DNA of 64,000 bases. Origin: Amoeboaphelidium protococcarum. Taxonomy: Eukaryota; Aphelidiomycota; Aphelidea. The position numbers and the translations under genes were made by a program. The stretch is taken from the NCBI GenBank assembly GCA_023515745.1, contig JALECJ010000255.1, forward strand, positions 134,001-198,000, given 5' to 3'. The notes under the pieces are model-generated. The model was not told the DNA's origin. It worked only from the letters and a program-made list of their open reading frames with translations, and ran no database searches. The stretch's first letter is position 1, and the number at the start of each line of letters is the position of its first letter. Below, in pieces: positions 1 through 12,198 of the stretch.

Positions 1-2
1 AT

Positions 3-737
3 GCATTTGTACTGGTGGATGGTCTTCATAACCCGAATACTCAGATGGTTCATCCTGATGGAGTGGGTATTTACATGTCAAATGTTGAGATTGGAGTACA
101 TGCAGAGCGTGAAGACGGTGTTCAAGATCCGGATAATGTATTTTGGTTGAAAAGTTCTCCTCCGACACAGAACACCAAGCATGAAGTTGGCCGCAGTTGG
201 TCTTCCACTGATAGTTTTCAGATGAGTATGAACCTGGGGTTCAAAGGTGAGCAAGTGGAAGGTGGACTGAACTTTAATTACACCAAGTCGTTCACTGCTT
301 CCTACAGTGAGAGCCGTGAAATTACCGACTGGAGTGTTATTGAGAACACCGATCCAGTGTAGAGTCGTGGCCTGTGGCGTTATTCTTAGAGCTGGCCTGT
401 TGATATGATGCACAACATGGTGGACAATTTCCCTAAGCGTTGGCCCGAGTATTACGAGTAAGCTTGGAATCCGTGCCGGTGCAAAACTGTTCCCAACTTG
501 TCTTAATTTGCTCTAGCCACCCACAACTCGATGGTTTGGGGTATAAAGCAAAAGTTGTTGAGTGAAGACAAACGTCGCTTGCCTCTAAGATTTAAGCTCA
601 GTCTTAAACCGAAAGCATCTGCGCACACTTGTGAAGTGTATGACGGACATCACAAGATGGCTCAATGGAGGATTGAATTCAACAATATGGAATGGATCGT
701 GAATGTGGCCGATCTTAATAATATCAAGTGGAGTTGA
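3..737 (+). CDS. left-truncated beta-rich protein, possibly leukocidin/aerolysin-like
   Basis: The frame is open from the window edge to UGA at 735-737 only if the internal TAG/TAA codons (360, 390 and others) are Gln, giving about 244 residues with the N terminus outside the window. A central stretch alternates Ser/Thr, Asn and hydrophobic residues around Gly-Gly (SWSSTDSFQMSMNLGF, then GGLNFNYTKSFTASYSES). It is followed by Trp-rich segments and a C-terminal beta-type segment (MAQWRIEFNNMEWIV). This is reminiscent of the amphipathic hairpin and rim regions of leukocidin-type beta-pore-forming proteins, but I see no decisive motif, so the family is a guess. It could equally be another secreted beta-sandwich protein. 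The coding call is better supported than the function. Confidence 0.55.
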
Positions 738-840
738 ACTTGGAACGTGTTTTGAGATATCTTACGTTATAGTGGGAGAAACCATAAGTGGTAATGTCAC
801 ATCTGATTTAATACAATATTGGTAATGTATGTTTTACTAT

Positions 841-1821
841 TCACTATTTACGTTACTGTCGTTGAGTGAGGCCACATAAGAAAGCGTGTACCATAATGGC
901 CAACAGCCTGCCAGTGCGGTACTCTTCAATAGTTGGATTATACTCTGAAAAGTCAATTAGTCTAACGCGACCGTCTCCACCAGCCAGCTTGCACATCATT
1001 ATAGCCTCTTCAGCAGATAGGCCATCTGGTGACGAACAACTCACTCCAGGACAATCTGAAGCTCTAATAGAATCAATATCAAACGATACAAATATACTGG
1101 TAGCTTCATTCCCAACCACCGCTGACAGCCAATTACGGTCCATTTCAGAATTCGATAATGACTATTTCACTGCAGGTAGAAACATTACCTAATTACCAGA
1201 TTATTTAATATATTCAACGTGACGTGAAGCACATTGTGGACCTTGTGCTGCATACACACAATACTTGCCATTCAACTGCTTGGAGAAGCGATCATCTTCA
1301 ATCAGTAGGCGAAATGGAGATCCAGAGTGTACTTGGCCATTCTTCAAAGGTCTCACGTCCAAGTGAGCATCGACATTGATTACATGCAATTTTTACTCGG
1401 CTTATCGCTGAGTATTATCAACCATACTCTTACATTCTAATAAATGTTAAATTAAAGCAGATGCATTCGGATAAGATTGATCGTTACCACCGCCAATTAT
1501 AATGGGAATACCGCCAATTTACAAAGCTCGATGCACCAACTATGTCAGTCTGAGGTGAGCTTATTCTAGCGGTAATGAGGGATCAACATCACCGAAATCA
1601 ACAATTTTCAGTTAACTCAGATCCACGCCACTCTCAGTGTCTGATGAACATAATCTATAGAACAACTTCCGGAAGCTAGCTGGTCCATCCTTGGCTCCGA
1701 CACGCCCACCATTTCGCCTAACACCTTCATCATGAGGGAAGCCAATTATTACCACATTCGCTTCAACAGACTTTCGTTCATGATCGTTCACAATGATATC
1801 CGCAATTCTAGGATCTTCCAT
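841..1821 (-). CDS. arginase-family ureohydrolase, formimidoylglutamase-like
   Basis: Predicted 326-residue enzyme of the arginase/agmatinase/formimidoylglutamase superfamily, which hydrolyses guanidino or formimino groups with a binuclear Mn centre. Metal-binding motifs appear in the expected order: an early GFPHDEGVRRNGGRVGA segment, then GGGNDQSYPNASAL, INVDAHLDVR, and VSFDIDSIRASDCPGVSC. Asn in place of His in GGGND and the spacing favour the formimidoylglutamase (histidine degradation) branch over arginase, but the substrate is uncertain. The start is the first Met (ATG at 1819-1821); an upstream exon cannot be excluded. The stop is UGA at 841-843. Several in-frame TAA/TAG codons (for example 1612, 1201, 853) must be Gln. 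The length matches the family. Confidence 0.88.
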
Positions 1822-2073
1822 TAATAATAAATTGACACAAAATATTAAATCTTTGTATTTATTCAAGTCTTGTAATAAACAGTGTTGTTTCGAAAAGAGA
1901 ATCTTCAGTCGACTGTGTTGTGACTTTACACTTCAGGTTAGACGCGCCACTCCACAAGCAAGCATGTCAGAATGTGGTGATATTAAACTGGTGATTTCAA
2001 ATAAGCTATTGCCGAAATAACAATAAACGAATTCACGATATTAAAAGGCAAAAATGATTTTTATTCAAAAGCC

Positions 2074-2385
2074 TCATAATCTAATCGCGTGTTGCAAGAG
2101 TGGGATGATGCTAAGTAGAATTGGCGCCATCAATAAATAGTTGGAAGCAGAGGCGACCTTTGAAGCGGATGAATTTGAAGATCTATTTCCACCAGATGAA
2201 TAGTATCCACCACCACCGATGTACCGCCTTGAAGATCTACCACCAGATTTGCCAGATGATGACGATGATGATGATTTCGAGGCGCGCTTGAACAGATCGA
2301 CATCTAACGTGTTATCGGGCTGTGCATAAACACAAACTACCATTAAACACAGAAGCGCCAATAGGCAGAATTTAAATATCTGCAT
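2074..2385 (-). CDS. small secreted, Ser/Gly-rich, GPI-anchor-like protein
   Basis: A 103-residue protein with a clear signal peptide (MQIFKFCLLALLCLMVVCVYA), a Lys-Arg pair (LFKR, residues about 32-33) resembling a Kex2 processing site, then a Ser-run and Gly/Tyr/Ser-rich centre (RRYIGGGGYYSSGGN). The C-terminal segment is hydrophobic (NYLLMAPILLSIIPLL), as expected of a GPI-attachment signal. It contains no UAR codon, and UGA at 2074-2076 ends it. I do not recognise a family. Composition and architecture suggest a cell-surface or cyst-wall protein. It is transcribed away from the SPT8 gene. Confidence 0.7.
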   Translation of the reverse strand: MQIFKFCLLALLCLMVVCVYAQPDNTLDVDLFKRASKSSSSSSSGKSGGRSSRRYIGGGGYYSSGGNRSSNSSASKVASASNYLLMAPILLSIIPLLQHAIRL

Positions 2386-2747
2386 TAGCTTAACTAAATA
2401 GTCTGATAAAATCTAACGCAGCTTAAAAGCGATCAATCAATACTGCTGAAATTGAAAAGGGGTGATTGGAGCTTCGAGAGAGCCTTCTGTGTGACTTGAC
2501 CAACCCACAGTTACTCCTCGTTCGCGGGAATCGGCAGTGTTAACGATTATTCATACCATAATTGGCATAGTTTGGTAAATTTTAAGTCTATCAAATAGTC
2601 GCTTCATTAAAGCATTTTGTCCCTTGGTGTTTTTAACTTGGTCTTATTCATTTACCAAATATCCTCCTTGTTCACACAGAAAGGCCAGCCGGTATAGTCT
2701 TTTTTACTTCTCGATAAGAGTTTCCGTTTTGAGATTTACAGTTAATT
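2386..2747. other. divergent intergenic region (small secreted gene / SPT8)
   Basis: 362 bases between two divergent starts, presumably holding both promoters. AT-rich with one GC-richer patch near 2500-2535. I see no RNA gene, no repeat and no convincing open frame. Confidence 0.5.
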
Positions 2748-4173
2748 ATGGTGGAGAATCATGATTCTATGGATATAGAGCAGTCAGAGTCTTAGAGAAT
2801 GGGGTATAGAGTCACTCCAATGTGCCTTATACAACAACCTGTGGGTATAAATGCAATCGCTGCTACTCGCTGCATGAAAAGAGTGTATAGCGGTGGGCAT
2901 GATGGTGTGGTGAGGCGATACGACTTCTTCGCCAGTCTCAATGGTAAACTTAAACTGAATCCTTCAACTCAACTTGGACTCCCCGATACTCTATGGCGGA
3001 ATGGCGTCTCTTGCGGCCAGTGGACTAATTCATAGAGACATCCTCTGAATCTGATCCAAGATGATCCGGATGATCTGTCTCAAACTTCTGGCCTGGATCA
3101 TACGACGCGTCCAGTAATGTCCATGGCTCTAGAGAAAGAGGCTCTGTGGGTGTTGATAGGCTAGAACGTAAGACTTACGGTTGGTTGATTCTAAAATATA
3201 ACTTCTTTTTATTGTAGGATGGAACAATATCGCTTTGCACTGCTCGCCATGACTCTGGTACATGTCTACACACTTTTAAAGGTCACTAATCTATTGTTAA
3301 TCAGCTGACTCTTACTGCGGACGAGTAAAAGTTTCTAAGTGGATCTTGGGACTCTACAATAAACGTAAGCTGAATTTAATACACTTGTAGTTATATTGTT
3401 CTAATCATACGTGATAAGCATTGCGAAATGTATGAGTGTAGTTTTGGGATCTAAATGACGGTTCTTGTACGTAGAATTATGGTGGTGATAGTGGTTCATA
3501 AATAGTGTCCTTATAATTCAAACCTAGTAGTAACGATAAATAGTTTCTGTGTTCGCTTGCGGATGGATAAAGTAATGTTTATGATGTGAGAACCTCCAAG
3601 CCGTAGATGTCTTTCTATGCATAGTCTAAAGTCTCCCATAAAGTTGATTCTGATCCGCAGTAGTCACAAGATCATGTGTATATGTCCGCTTGCTGGAGCC
3701 CAGATGGTACACGGATATATTGTGGTAGGAGGGATGAGTCTATCGATGTTTGGGATGTGCGATCTTCTTAGCTTGTACACAATGTCAAACTGCCTTCCAA
3801 TTCTGGTATTGTATCTCAGACTCTAGCTCTAAGTGACAATCGTCATCTTATAGTCTGTAGTCATGACGTTATCCGACTTTGTGATGTTAATGCAGCTCTG
3901 TCTAATCCTGACTCGAATGGTGATCAATCTGGTGATATCTTTCAAATAGTTGGCGGTCATTATGGTGGATTTATATCTCAAGCTTTCGTTGATCCAGAAG
4001 AAAAGTTTATGGTCACGTCTAGTGGATCCAGAGGTTGGCATAATATATTGGATAATCATTAGATGCTATTTTATATCATAGATCGATGCGTTATACAGCA
4101 GGGCGACTAAAGTCTCGCTGATGTTGACTTATCATCTGAAGTGGATCCTCAGCAAAATGAATCTAAACAATGA
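2748..4173 (+). CDS. SPT8: SAGA complex subunit Spt8 (WD40 protein)
   Basis: Three exons, 2748-3167, 3218-3364 and 3442-4173, encode 432 residues. Introns of 50 and 77 nt (GTAAGA...TTGTAG and GTAAGC...GTGTAG) are both phase 0, and splicing restores WD repeats: DSGTCLHTFKGHQSIVNQL, LSGSWDSTIN, then FWDLNDGS. The C-terminal half has the Spt8 signature order MSACWSPDGTRIYCGRRDES, SGIVSQTLALSDNRHLIVCS and GGHYGGFISQAFVDPEEKFM followed by VTSSGSRGWHNI. Spt8 is a SAGA subunit that contacts TBP and is known mainly from fungi, so it also bears on taxonomy. Many Gln are UAR. The stop is UGA at 4171-4173. The extreme N terminus is poorly conserved, so the start is the least certain part. Confidence 0.9.
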
Positions 4174-4235
4174 ATTTGAATTATGAATAGATGTTCTATT
4201 TTATATTTCAAGATTCATTATACCGGGAAGAAGTA

Positions 4236-7200
4236 TCACAAAGGTGGCCATTAGCTTCGGATGGTTGTCTCATGATCTTACGTGATCCATTACAAATACG
4301 GTTCCAGTAAGAACTTGCTATGCTCCTTAAACACACCCATAAGATGCCTCTTCAATCCACCATCAATGTGTGATAAGACATCATGGCGACTAAGAGATTG
4401 GATCCACGGTGCAATCTTGCCATTATTAATACCAAGCTTCGGATTGATCATCAATTACGGTTTAGCATTGAGCATCCTGAGATTAGATTTCAACTTGGGC
4501 AAAATTGAACCATCTAGAATTAATTTGGCCACCTGGCGCAACTTGTCTCCATTTGAGAGACTCTTGAATTAGGATAACAAAATTGGAGTGGGTGGGAGAT
4601 TTAACACAACATTACTACCAATCGTAGGAGAGGAGTATGCATACATTGCATCCAGCTGACTATCATAGTATGGACACGGGTTCTCCAAAGGATTGCCAAA
4701 GGAGCATATAGATGGATTGACAGTGGCAATTGATAGCAGAGAATCCAACTGTGTGATATTGAGCATATAAACATTACGTTAGCTATACTATCTACCGTTT
4801 TGATCCACATCAAGCACACTTTGCTCTAGGGGAGATGAAGACGCCCTTCTAAGATCTTGATACAATACAAACTCAGGAGCAGATCTAACTAAGCAACTCG
4901 ATGGATGAATGTAAATATACTCAGCTGCAGTCTATCCGATGTCCGAGTTGAAAGATATCACTTCTTAAAAGACTGCTTTATACGGAATCAACTTCTAGCC
5001 TTTGTGCTGCTTCTTACACCTAATAGCTATTCTATCACAATTAGCTGACAGTATCACATCTTTAACTAGTTGGACTTAGTCAGAGTGTAATTGGAATGCT
5101 CTTAATTAATCCACAGTGATTTATATTCCGCTTTCCACATTTATAATGTTGAAAATCTATTTTGACAACTTCTGCACTTCTTGCATCGCTTTTAGTCTAA
5201 GGCCATATTCAATACAGAATGCCTTAATGTCTCGGTGTTGGATAAACTTGAGCACAGCTTCAGCCATCAGCATAGGATCACTATCATACCCTTAGTTAAA
5301 CTCATTACGCGTCACTCTTTACTGGTCCTGTTATTATTATTATTAATCCTCACCATCATTTTGACTAAAATCAAATTATCCTGGAATACTTACAGTTTAA
5401 TCAAAAATCTCTCCAACAGTTAATGCACTCACCATCAGAACAACAAATGGTAATAGCTTGGGATGATTCTCAATGCAGAACACTATCATTTTTCCATATC
5501 GCGGATGGATGGGATAGTTTGCAATCTGACGGCCCATTGGAGTAATAGACTTTCGCTAAGAGTCAAGTGCGCCTAGCGATACTAGCATCTTCTCACTCTA
5601 TTGCAACTGCTGCCTATCTGGAGGACTCGGGAATGGAAAGTTGCACACATTATCAATCTCCATGTTTTTCATTTACAGCACCACTCCATCGATTGGCATT
5701 CTCTGAATCTCCGGCGCAGTGTGCTTCTACATCTGATATTGATACACTGCAGACGAGTAAAGCCGGTAAGTATGACCAGCTTCACATCTACCAGCACGTC
5801 CACTCCTCTAATCAGCAGATGCTTTAGAAGTCCATACATTCTTGAAAGAGCTCACACCATTTTCGATATCATAACTCAGTTCTTTGACACGTCCACAGTC
5901 CACCACATACTTGATTCCCGGAATGGTGAGGGAAGTCTCAGCAACATTAGTGGCAACTATACACAGTCGGTGATGATCAGACACCTTTTCAAAGATTCGC
6001 ATCTGATGCTCTGTTGACTAGAGTGCAAATAGCGGCAGGACATGCAATTTCAACTTCTTTTTAGTCTGCAACTCTTCCTGGGTAAATCCTTCTTCTAGAT
6101 TCTCATCTTCATCACTACCTGGCAACTGATCATAATCATCCTATCCAGACACCAGGCCACGCTCATTCTGTAACATTTAAATCAACTATGCAATCTCCTG
6201 TTGACCAGTCAGAAATACCAAAATACCACCTGGAGGAAGCTTCTTATGAATCTTGCACACCTTATCATATGCAGCATCAATATAATTCTCCGGAGTCTTT
6301 TTATTAAAGTGAACAGTGACCGAAAACTGACGAGCTTTGACTTCAATCAGAGGAGGTGGCAATTTAAATAATTGCTGATTTTGAACAAAGTCGTCGACAC
6401 GCAGAGTGGCAGACATAATTACCAGTTTGAGGGGATAAACGCGAACACTCTTACCATCGACCACCGTGGTTCGCCTCTCCTAGAACAATTTACGTCTCAA
6501 TGGCACAACTCTGCTCAGTAGTCCGATGAGGATGTCGGTATTGAGAGATCTCTCGTGAGCCTCATCCACCACAATACAGGAATACTTAGTGAGCAGTAGA
6601 TCCTTGCTGATCTCTTTCAATAGAATACCATCAGTCATAAACTTTATCGCCGTCCTCGATGAGACATTGGTGTCATATCTGACCTGGTATGCTACTTTAC
6701 CATCCACTCCCAACTCCTACTACACTCTTTACGCTATGCTGACAGCAGCGACTCTTCGCGGCTAAGTGACACCTATCATACCAGCACGTTCATCCGCACT
6801 GAAAGATTAATCAGCGCTATTATTACCATTTTTTTAACCACTACCAAAGCCATATTCGAACAAAAACTGTGGCAATTGAGAAGTTTTACCACTACCAGTC
6901 TCTCCACACAGCACAAGAACATCATTCATGTGGCAAATGCTCTTCTCATTACTCAGGATCTTTTCCATGATCGTATGCTCCTCAGCCAAAATGGGCAACT
7001 ATAGACGTGCCTATTGAATATCTTCATTTCTCTCAACTAGAACATACTTTGCCTGCACTCTAGGTCTATCTGCATATTTTTACTACAAACTAGTATTCTC
7101 ATTCTTCACAGGATTGACTTACTTGGGTTGTAATAACTTGACAGTATCATCTCGAGATTCTTTCAAGTCGGACTCTGCACTCTCAGAGACAGTAGATTAG

Positions 7201-7985
7201 TCAACAGGCTTTCTATCATTAATATCTTTAACCTTCGTAACGTTATCATTATCTTCATCATCAGATGATGAATCGCTATCACTACTCGACTCATTTAAAA
7301 TCACTTCAGGCATGACTTTGCGCTTCTTCTACTATTACTATTCATCATTATCCTATTTACTAGTCTTCTAAGATTTCAAAGCAGAACCAAACTTGACTGG
7401 ATAAGACGCCAGATGCTTAGTGGTAGGCTTTACTTCCTCAATTGGTTGCTACTTCTAATCATCATCATTATTATCCATTTTATCAGAATCATCATTTTAC
7501 TATTACTAAAACAACGCGTCATTATCCACTTTAACACCAGCTTTATGAACATTAAAGGCATATCTGACGCGTTCTCTCTCTGTAACATTGACACCAGATG
7601 AGATACCAGCAGAGGATCTAATCAGCACATTCCTCGAGTCCACAGACTTGGATGACTATGCCACCTTCTCCATCAGTTCACCATGCTGCTCCTTTTTCAA
7701 CTTCTTCTCTATATACTTCTCCAGCTTCTTCTTACGCGTCTTGGACATTTTACTCTCAGTCTGAATCTACAGCACCTTATGCAGGCTCTATACCGGATTT
7801 AAATCAACAGCAGCAGAATTAACTTCGCCGGTATTACTACTATTGATACTCTTCACCTTCTTCTTTAGCGCAACTAAACCACCATTACGAGCATTGGGAT
7901 GCAATCTCAAGGTGGACACATTAACTTTACTCTGCAGAGAAGAAGCTCTAGCCTTTTCATTGTATCTTGGTCTAGATCGACCCAT
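4236..7985 (-). CDS. ECM16: DEAH-box RNA helicase DHX37/Ecm16 (Dhr1)
   Basis: About 1,249 residues. The family acts in the nucleolus to displace U3 snoRNA during small-subunit ribosome assembly. Seen in order: basic N-terminal segment [18 protein letters not shown] typical of DHX37; Walker A GETGSGKT (about residue 357); [15 protein letters not shown] in [13 protein letters not shown] (about 473); SAT in [24 protein letters not shown]-type linker; [27 protein letters not shown]-type region; and a C terminus ending in QWPPL. Yeast Ecm16 is 1,267 aa, so length fits. All UAR are Gln; UGA at 4236-4238. A possible 66-nt phase-0 intron at 5328-5393 (GTAAGT...AACAG) has no in-frame UGA and would otherwise encode a Gln-rich insert, so splicing there is undecided. 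Confidence 0.93.
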
Positions 7986-8212
7986 TATTGATGATTATTG
8001 CGAGTTTGATATAAAATGCGGCTAGTCACTAGAATAAGCACAAGTTTTGATCAATTTTAACAAGACCGCGAAATGTCAAACGTTTAACACAGCTGCGAGA
8101 TTAAAGTAAAGTGAAAGTAAAATTAAATTCAACTATTCTACAGCGTTTCCTAGATATAAAAATGAAATTTACAATGTATACAATCAAGAAGGCTTGCAGC
8201 AAGAGATTAAAG

Positions 8213-8995
8213 TCAATCGCTGTGCAGATTAGCAAATGTCTCACATGTAGATTGTAACTGTAGTTGTTCGCCACCAGTGTCGTTCTATAACGATTTGATC
8301 TCTCTGCAAATAACCTGGGATCCAAACTCATGATAGTATCGACACTCTAATGACTTTCTAATGACACCATCAATAAAAAGCTACATCTAGCACAGAGCGA
8401 ACCAATAATCCTGCATCACGCGAATCTTCACCGAGTACTGACTGCATCCATTATCATCCAATTCATCTTCATACAGAATCACAGAGTCAAAGTACTTGAT
8501 TTCCCCACCATGAGCAATCTTGTGCATATTCATCTTATGTTGGGGTAGAGTTGCAACATTCCACTCTACAGTATCGCTATTGCTGCTGTCTTGATGAAAC
8601 TGGAATGTGCCCATATAGTCAGACCAGTATGTCCAATCATAGTCACCTTCTGCGGCGTTTTATTACCCATCATTATTACTATCGGATCCCAAGTTTCGCG
8701 CCCGCCTCCATGCCTGACTACTTTTGACTGAATAGGGAGGCTTTTACAACTAGACCTTCTTCAGTGCATCCGCAGCATTCCATTCAATGACTAGTTACGC
8801 ATGAGGAGATTATATCTGTAATTTATTATCAGGAAATAGCATCAGCGGGGATTTGTAACCGAATTTATGTTCAAATTATAGTAGTTCACTGTCGGATGCA
8901 ATGGTGCCTTTCTATGATCTAAATTGCCATCCACGGTGCGAGTACTCAGCATCCTACTTCAATTTATTCTTCGCTATACTTGATGACGCAAGCAT
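8213..8995 (-). CDS. TIP41: TIP41-like TOR/PP2A regulator
   Basis: 260 residues in one exon. Family landmarks read straight through: HRGWQFRSQKGTIASDSEL near the N terminus, FEHKFGYKSPLMLFPDN, VIEWNAADALKKV, GDYDWTYWSDYMGTF, then IKYFDSVILYEDELDDNGCS, SVKIRVMQDYWFALCQMQLF, and RYYHEFGSQVICREIKSL. TIP41 proteins bind Tap42/alpha4 or PP2A-type catalytic subunits and tune TORC1 signalling in the cytoplasm. Tandem UAR-Gln codons follow the conserved WF segment, where a standard-code reading would stop. UGA at 8213-8215. The start ATG at 8993-8995 matches the short N terminus of the family. Confidence 0.92.
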
Positions 8996-9248
8996 TGTCG
9001 TTCTTTTAATTTTAATGCTTAACTCAAAACTGTATTTCTCTACAAGCAGCGTTAATATTAAAATGTTGTATAGGGAGTTGCAACTAACCCCTTCTCTCTC
9101 TCTGTCTGTCTCTTAATGACGCGTTGACGCGAGACGGAGGAAATCGATCAACTTTCGTAAGTCAATCTCTTATTCGGCAGATTATCGTTTAGATTCTGTT
9201 ACCGGCGAAAGCGATTGATTCTTTAAAAAGTATCAGTTGTATCACAAT

Positions 9249-10469
9249 ATGTCGCTGATAGTACTTGTGCATGGGTTGCATGGAACGCATCATGACTTTG
9301 ATTATATGGTGGAGTATCTGAAGGAGCAGACTGCGGACAGGGAAGATGTGTTCATTCTAGCCTCAGAGTGTAACGGGTTCTTGAAGACACATCTAGGATT
9401 ATAGGCTATGGGATAAGCGCTCTTACAGGAAGTTGGCCAGTTTGTAAAGTAGAATATGTAGAGCTATAAGGAGATCTAGTTGAGTGTACTTGGTCATTCG
9501 CTGGGTGGATTGATTGCGAGATACGTTCTGCCAATGTTGTTACGTGGTGGAAATACTAGTGATGAAGATGATGATAATCAAGATGGGATATTGAGTGACA
9601 TTGAATTCGTTCCAGTGGGGTATTATGCAGTGTCAAGTCCGCATTTGGGCAGTAGACGCGGTGGTGGATGGATGGGTACAGCGGCTGGTCTGTACTTGAA
9701 ATATCTGGTTGGAAGGACTGGCCGTGAGCTTTTCATGGGAGATGAGTATACTGAAAGTGGTAGTAGTTATGCCCTGCTTGAGTACATGTCTTAAGCGGAT
9801 TCCCAGTTCATGAAAGCCTTGTTGAAGTTTCCCCAGCGAACACTCTTTGGTCATTTGCAAGATGTTACCGTTCCCTTGAGTTCATCACTCATTTGGCCTG
9901 ATCATCCCTTGTCTTCAGTATAGTTATAAAAATAATAGTAGTAGTAGAAGTCTAAGTAGGACGAGTCTCAATAATAGTAGAGCGAATCTTAATCGCGTCA
10001 AGCATAGAAGAGTTAATATTAATGTAAAATTGTGTGGCAGTAAAACTTGACAGATGTCTTTATAGAATAAACTGAAGTCTGTGACATTGCAGTTGATCTG
10101 GTAGATTCTACTGACATTGCGCAGAAAAAGTTATCATCAATTGAATAGTCAAAGCAAGCAGTGCAATAAGAATAGAATCGATAATCAGAGTGGCGTGATG
10201 GTGTTGAGCTCTTGTATAATAATAATGTGTATTGTTCATTGTAAGATGTAGATTTTAGAAAAGTGTTATTTAGCTATGACATTCCAGAGTCTGACTTTAT
10301 TGCGCGCGTATGCTCTCACGGTGTGGTGGTTGGTAAACGTATCGCTGTGGTAGAAAAGCTGCTTAGTACGCTTGGTTATGGTGATAAAGCGCAGTAGTTG
10401 GTTCAGTGTAGTTAAAGTAGTGCTAAGTTTATCGCTACTATGATATTGAAAGATTTAAACGTGTAATGA
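9249..10469 (+). CDS. DUF676-type serine lipase/esterase
   Basis: 406 residues, single exon. The N terminus has the alpha/beta-hydrolase oxyanion segment VLVHGLHGTHHDFDYM (residues about 5-20) and the nucleophile elbow LGHSLGGLIARY (about residue 80), followed by YYAVSSPHLGSRRGGG and a later aspartate segment (LQDVTVPLSS). This is the DUF676/ROG1-like family of lipid-acting serine esterases. A linker near residues 225-260 is Gln-rich and written mostly with TAG/TAA codons. The stop is UGA at 10467-10469, directly after a UAA-Gln codon. It is divergent from TIP41 with a 253-base spacer carrying CT-repeats and two ACGCG elements. Confidence 0.88.
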
Positions 10470-10573
10470 TTGTAATTAATGCGGTGGGTTATATCATGAC
10501 TACAGTATCTATTAACATCTACAATATACTGTTTCTATTACAATCTAGTTTTCTATTCGAATTATGAGGGAGA

Positions 10574-11707
10574 TCAAGAGCGTCTAAATACATTCACCAC
10601 CTTTTAGAACCATTTCAACTTTGGTGGTGTCTTTGTCTATTAATCACCTACAGCAATACTGTTTTGACTTTACTTAAGCTGGTCAAGGCTTAGTACCCAC
10701 GGATTTGCCTTCAATTCACTGATGGACGCCCGCGCTGATGAATCCTTTTGAAGCATTTAATTCAGTAGCTCTTTAGCAGATTCTGGTATATCGGATCTGG
10801 TATTAAGAAGCATTAGTACATCAGTCTTTAAAATGTTCTTGTTGAGTTCAAATAAAGTTTCGCCGTGGAAAGGAACACTTCCTGTGAGCCAGCAATAGAG
10901 AGTAACTCCCATAGCCCAAATGTCAGCCTTCTTGTAATCTATACCAACATCATCATGATCCTGAAAGTGTTGCTAATGATCAATCAATTCTGGGGCCATA
11001 AATGCAGGACTCCCGGCTGACTTGATACGCGTCAACTGGCCCTCTGGAGTCAGTGTGGCATCATCTAATATGACAGATACACCGAAATCGGAAATCTTTA
11101 GCATATCGCCATTGTTAGAAATGAGAAGATTATCAGGCTTCAGATCGCGGTGCACTATATGCATACCATGAAGATACTCTACACCATACAGCAGTTGCGA
11201 GAAGTACTATCGACACCTATCTTCACTCAATGGCGTCTATCGCTCCTCCATTGACATTTTCATAGTGTGGCCACCGCTGCAGTATTCAAACACAATGTAC
11301 AAGCAATCCTGATCCGGGTCGTTAAGAACTTCATACAACTGCACAATGTTGGGATGATTAGATCTTTTGAGAATTTCAATCTCTGTATAAATGCACATTA
11401 GTGGATCATTTCGATCAAGCGATACACTCTTATTATGGTTAATCGGATTCTAATCTACTACACAATCCTCCGCAGAACTGTTGGACGTAATTGAGGAGCT
11501 GTGTGATGGTTGTGATTGATGATTGTGACTACGGCGCAACGTCCTATTGCGTCTCCTCACTTTAGATTTTGAAATTTCTTTAACAGCAAACACTTGGTTA
11601 GAATTAGTATCAAAAGCCTTGTAAACGACTGAATATGATCCCTCTCCAAGGACTTCTTGCAGTAAATACTGATTTACCAGCCGGTCGTTTGACTCTAAAT
11701 CGTCCAT
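10574..11707 (-). CDS. Ser/Thr protein kinase, CaMKK/Sak1-Tos3-like
   Basis: 377-residue kinase, almost entirely catalytic domain. Motifs: [14 protein letters not shown] (Gly loop), FAVKEIS (VAIK Lys), an inserted basic/Ser linker between beta3 and helix C as in CaMKK-type kinases, [41 protein letters not shown], and [13 protein letters not shown]. The activation-segment pattern and short beta3-alphaC insert match upstream AMPK/SNF1-activating kinases (CaMKK, Sak1/Tos3/Elm1). All catalytic residues are present, so it should be active. UGA at 10574-10576; ATG at 11705-11707. Confidence 0.9.
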
Positions 11708-12198
11708 GCCAACCTCGTGTATCTTTGCAGTTTCGATTACTTTACGCCGCTCAGATTCTTTACCATTGCCGTTTTATTACTTGTATTCGAGTCGCTGCTA
11801 TGTATTACCAGTAGAAGGTCGCCTATCCAGGGAATTAACTAAATTGAACATTCAGACGATGTACACACACACCCGCAACAGCTTAGTGATGCAGCAAGCC
11901 AAAGCGAAATTGGATAATAATTTCAAAACGGTTGATGATCAAACACACAGCTTTAATCATTCCATCGTTGCGTAGACACTGAGCCAACTTAGCAGCGGCC
12001 GTCCGTTCAAATTCTAGACTGATCGAGACCGTTTCCCCAACTAAGCGGTATTGTTATTGTTGATTTTTTAGTATTGTTTCGGCACCGCAATTGCTCAGCT
12101 ATTGTACCTTGCTTGCTTTGCTTCTTATTTACTCACCCTATTACATCTCCAAATTTCTAAATCGATCGCATCGCTCTACTAAAAAATAGAAGCTAGAA
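11708..12198. other. divergent intergenic region (kinase / sugar transporter)
   Basis: 491 bases between divergent starts. A plus-strand frame is open over much of it because only UGA stops, but its composition is not protein-like and I treat it as chance. A pyrimidine-rich stretch precedes the transporter start. No RNA gene seen. Confidence 0.45.

Noticed and set aside
11706-11975. Plus-strand frame in the kinase/transporter spacer
   Set aside because: Overlaps the kinase start and has no domain-like composition; frames of this size arise by chance when only UGA stops.
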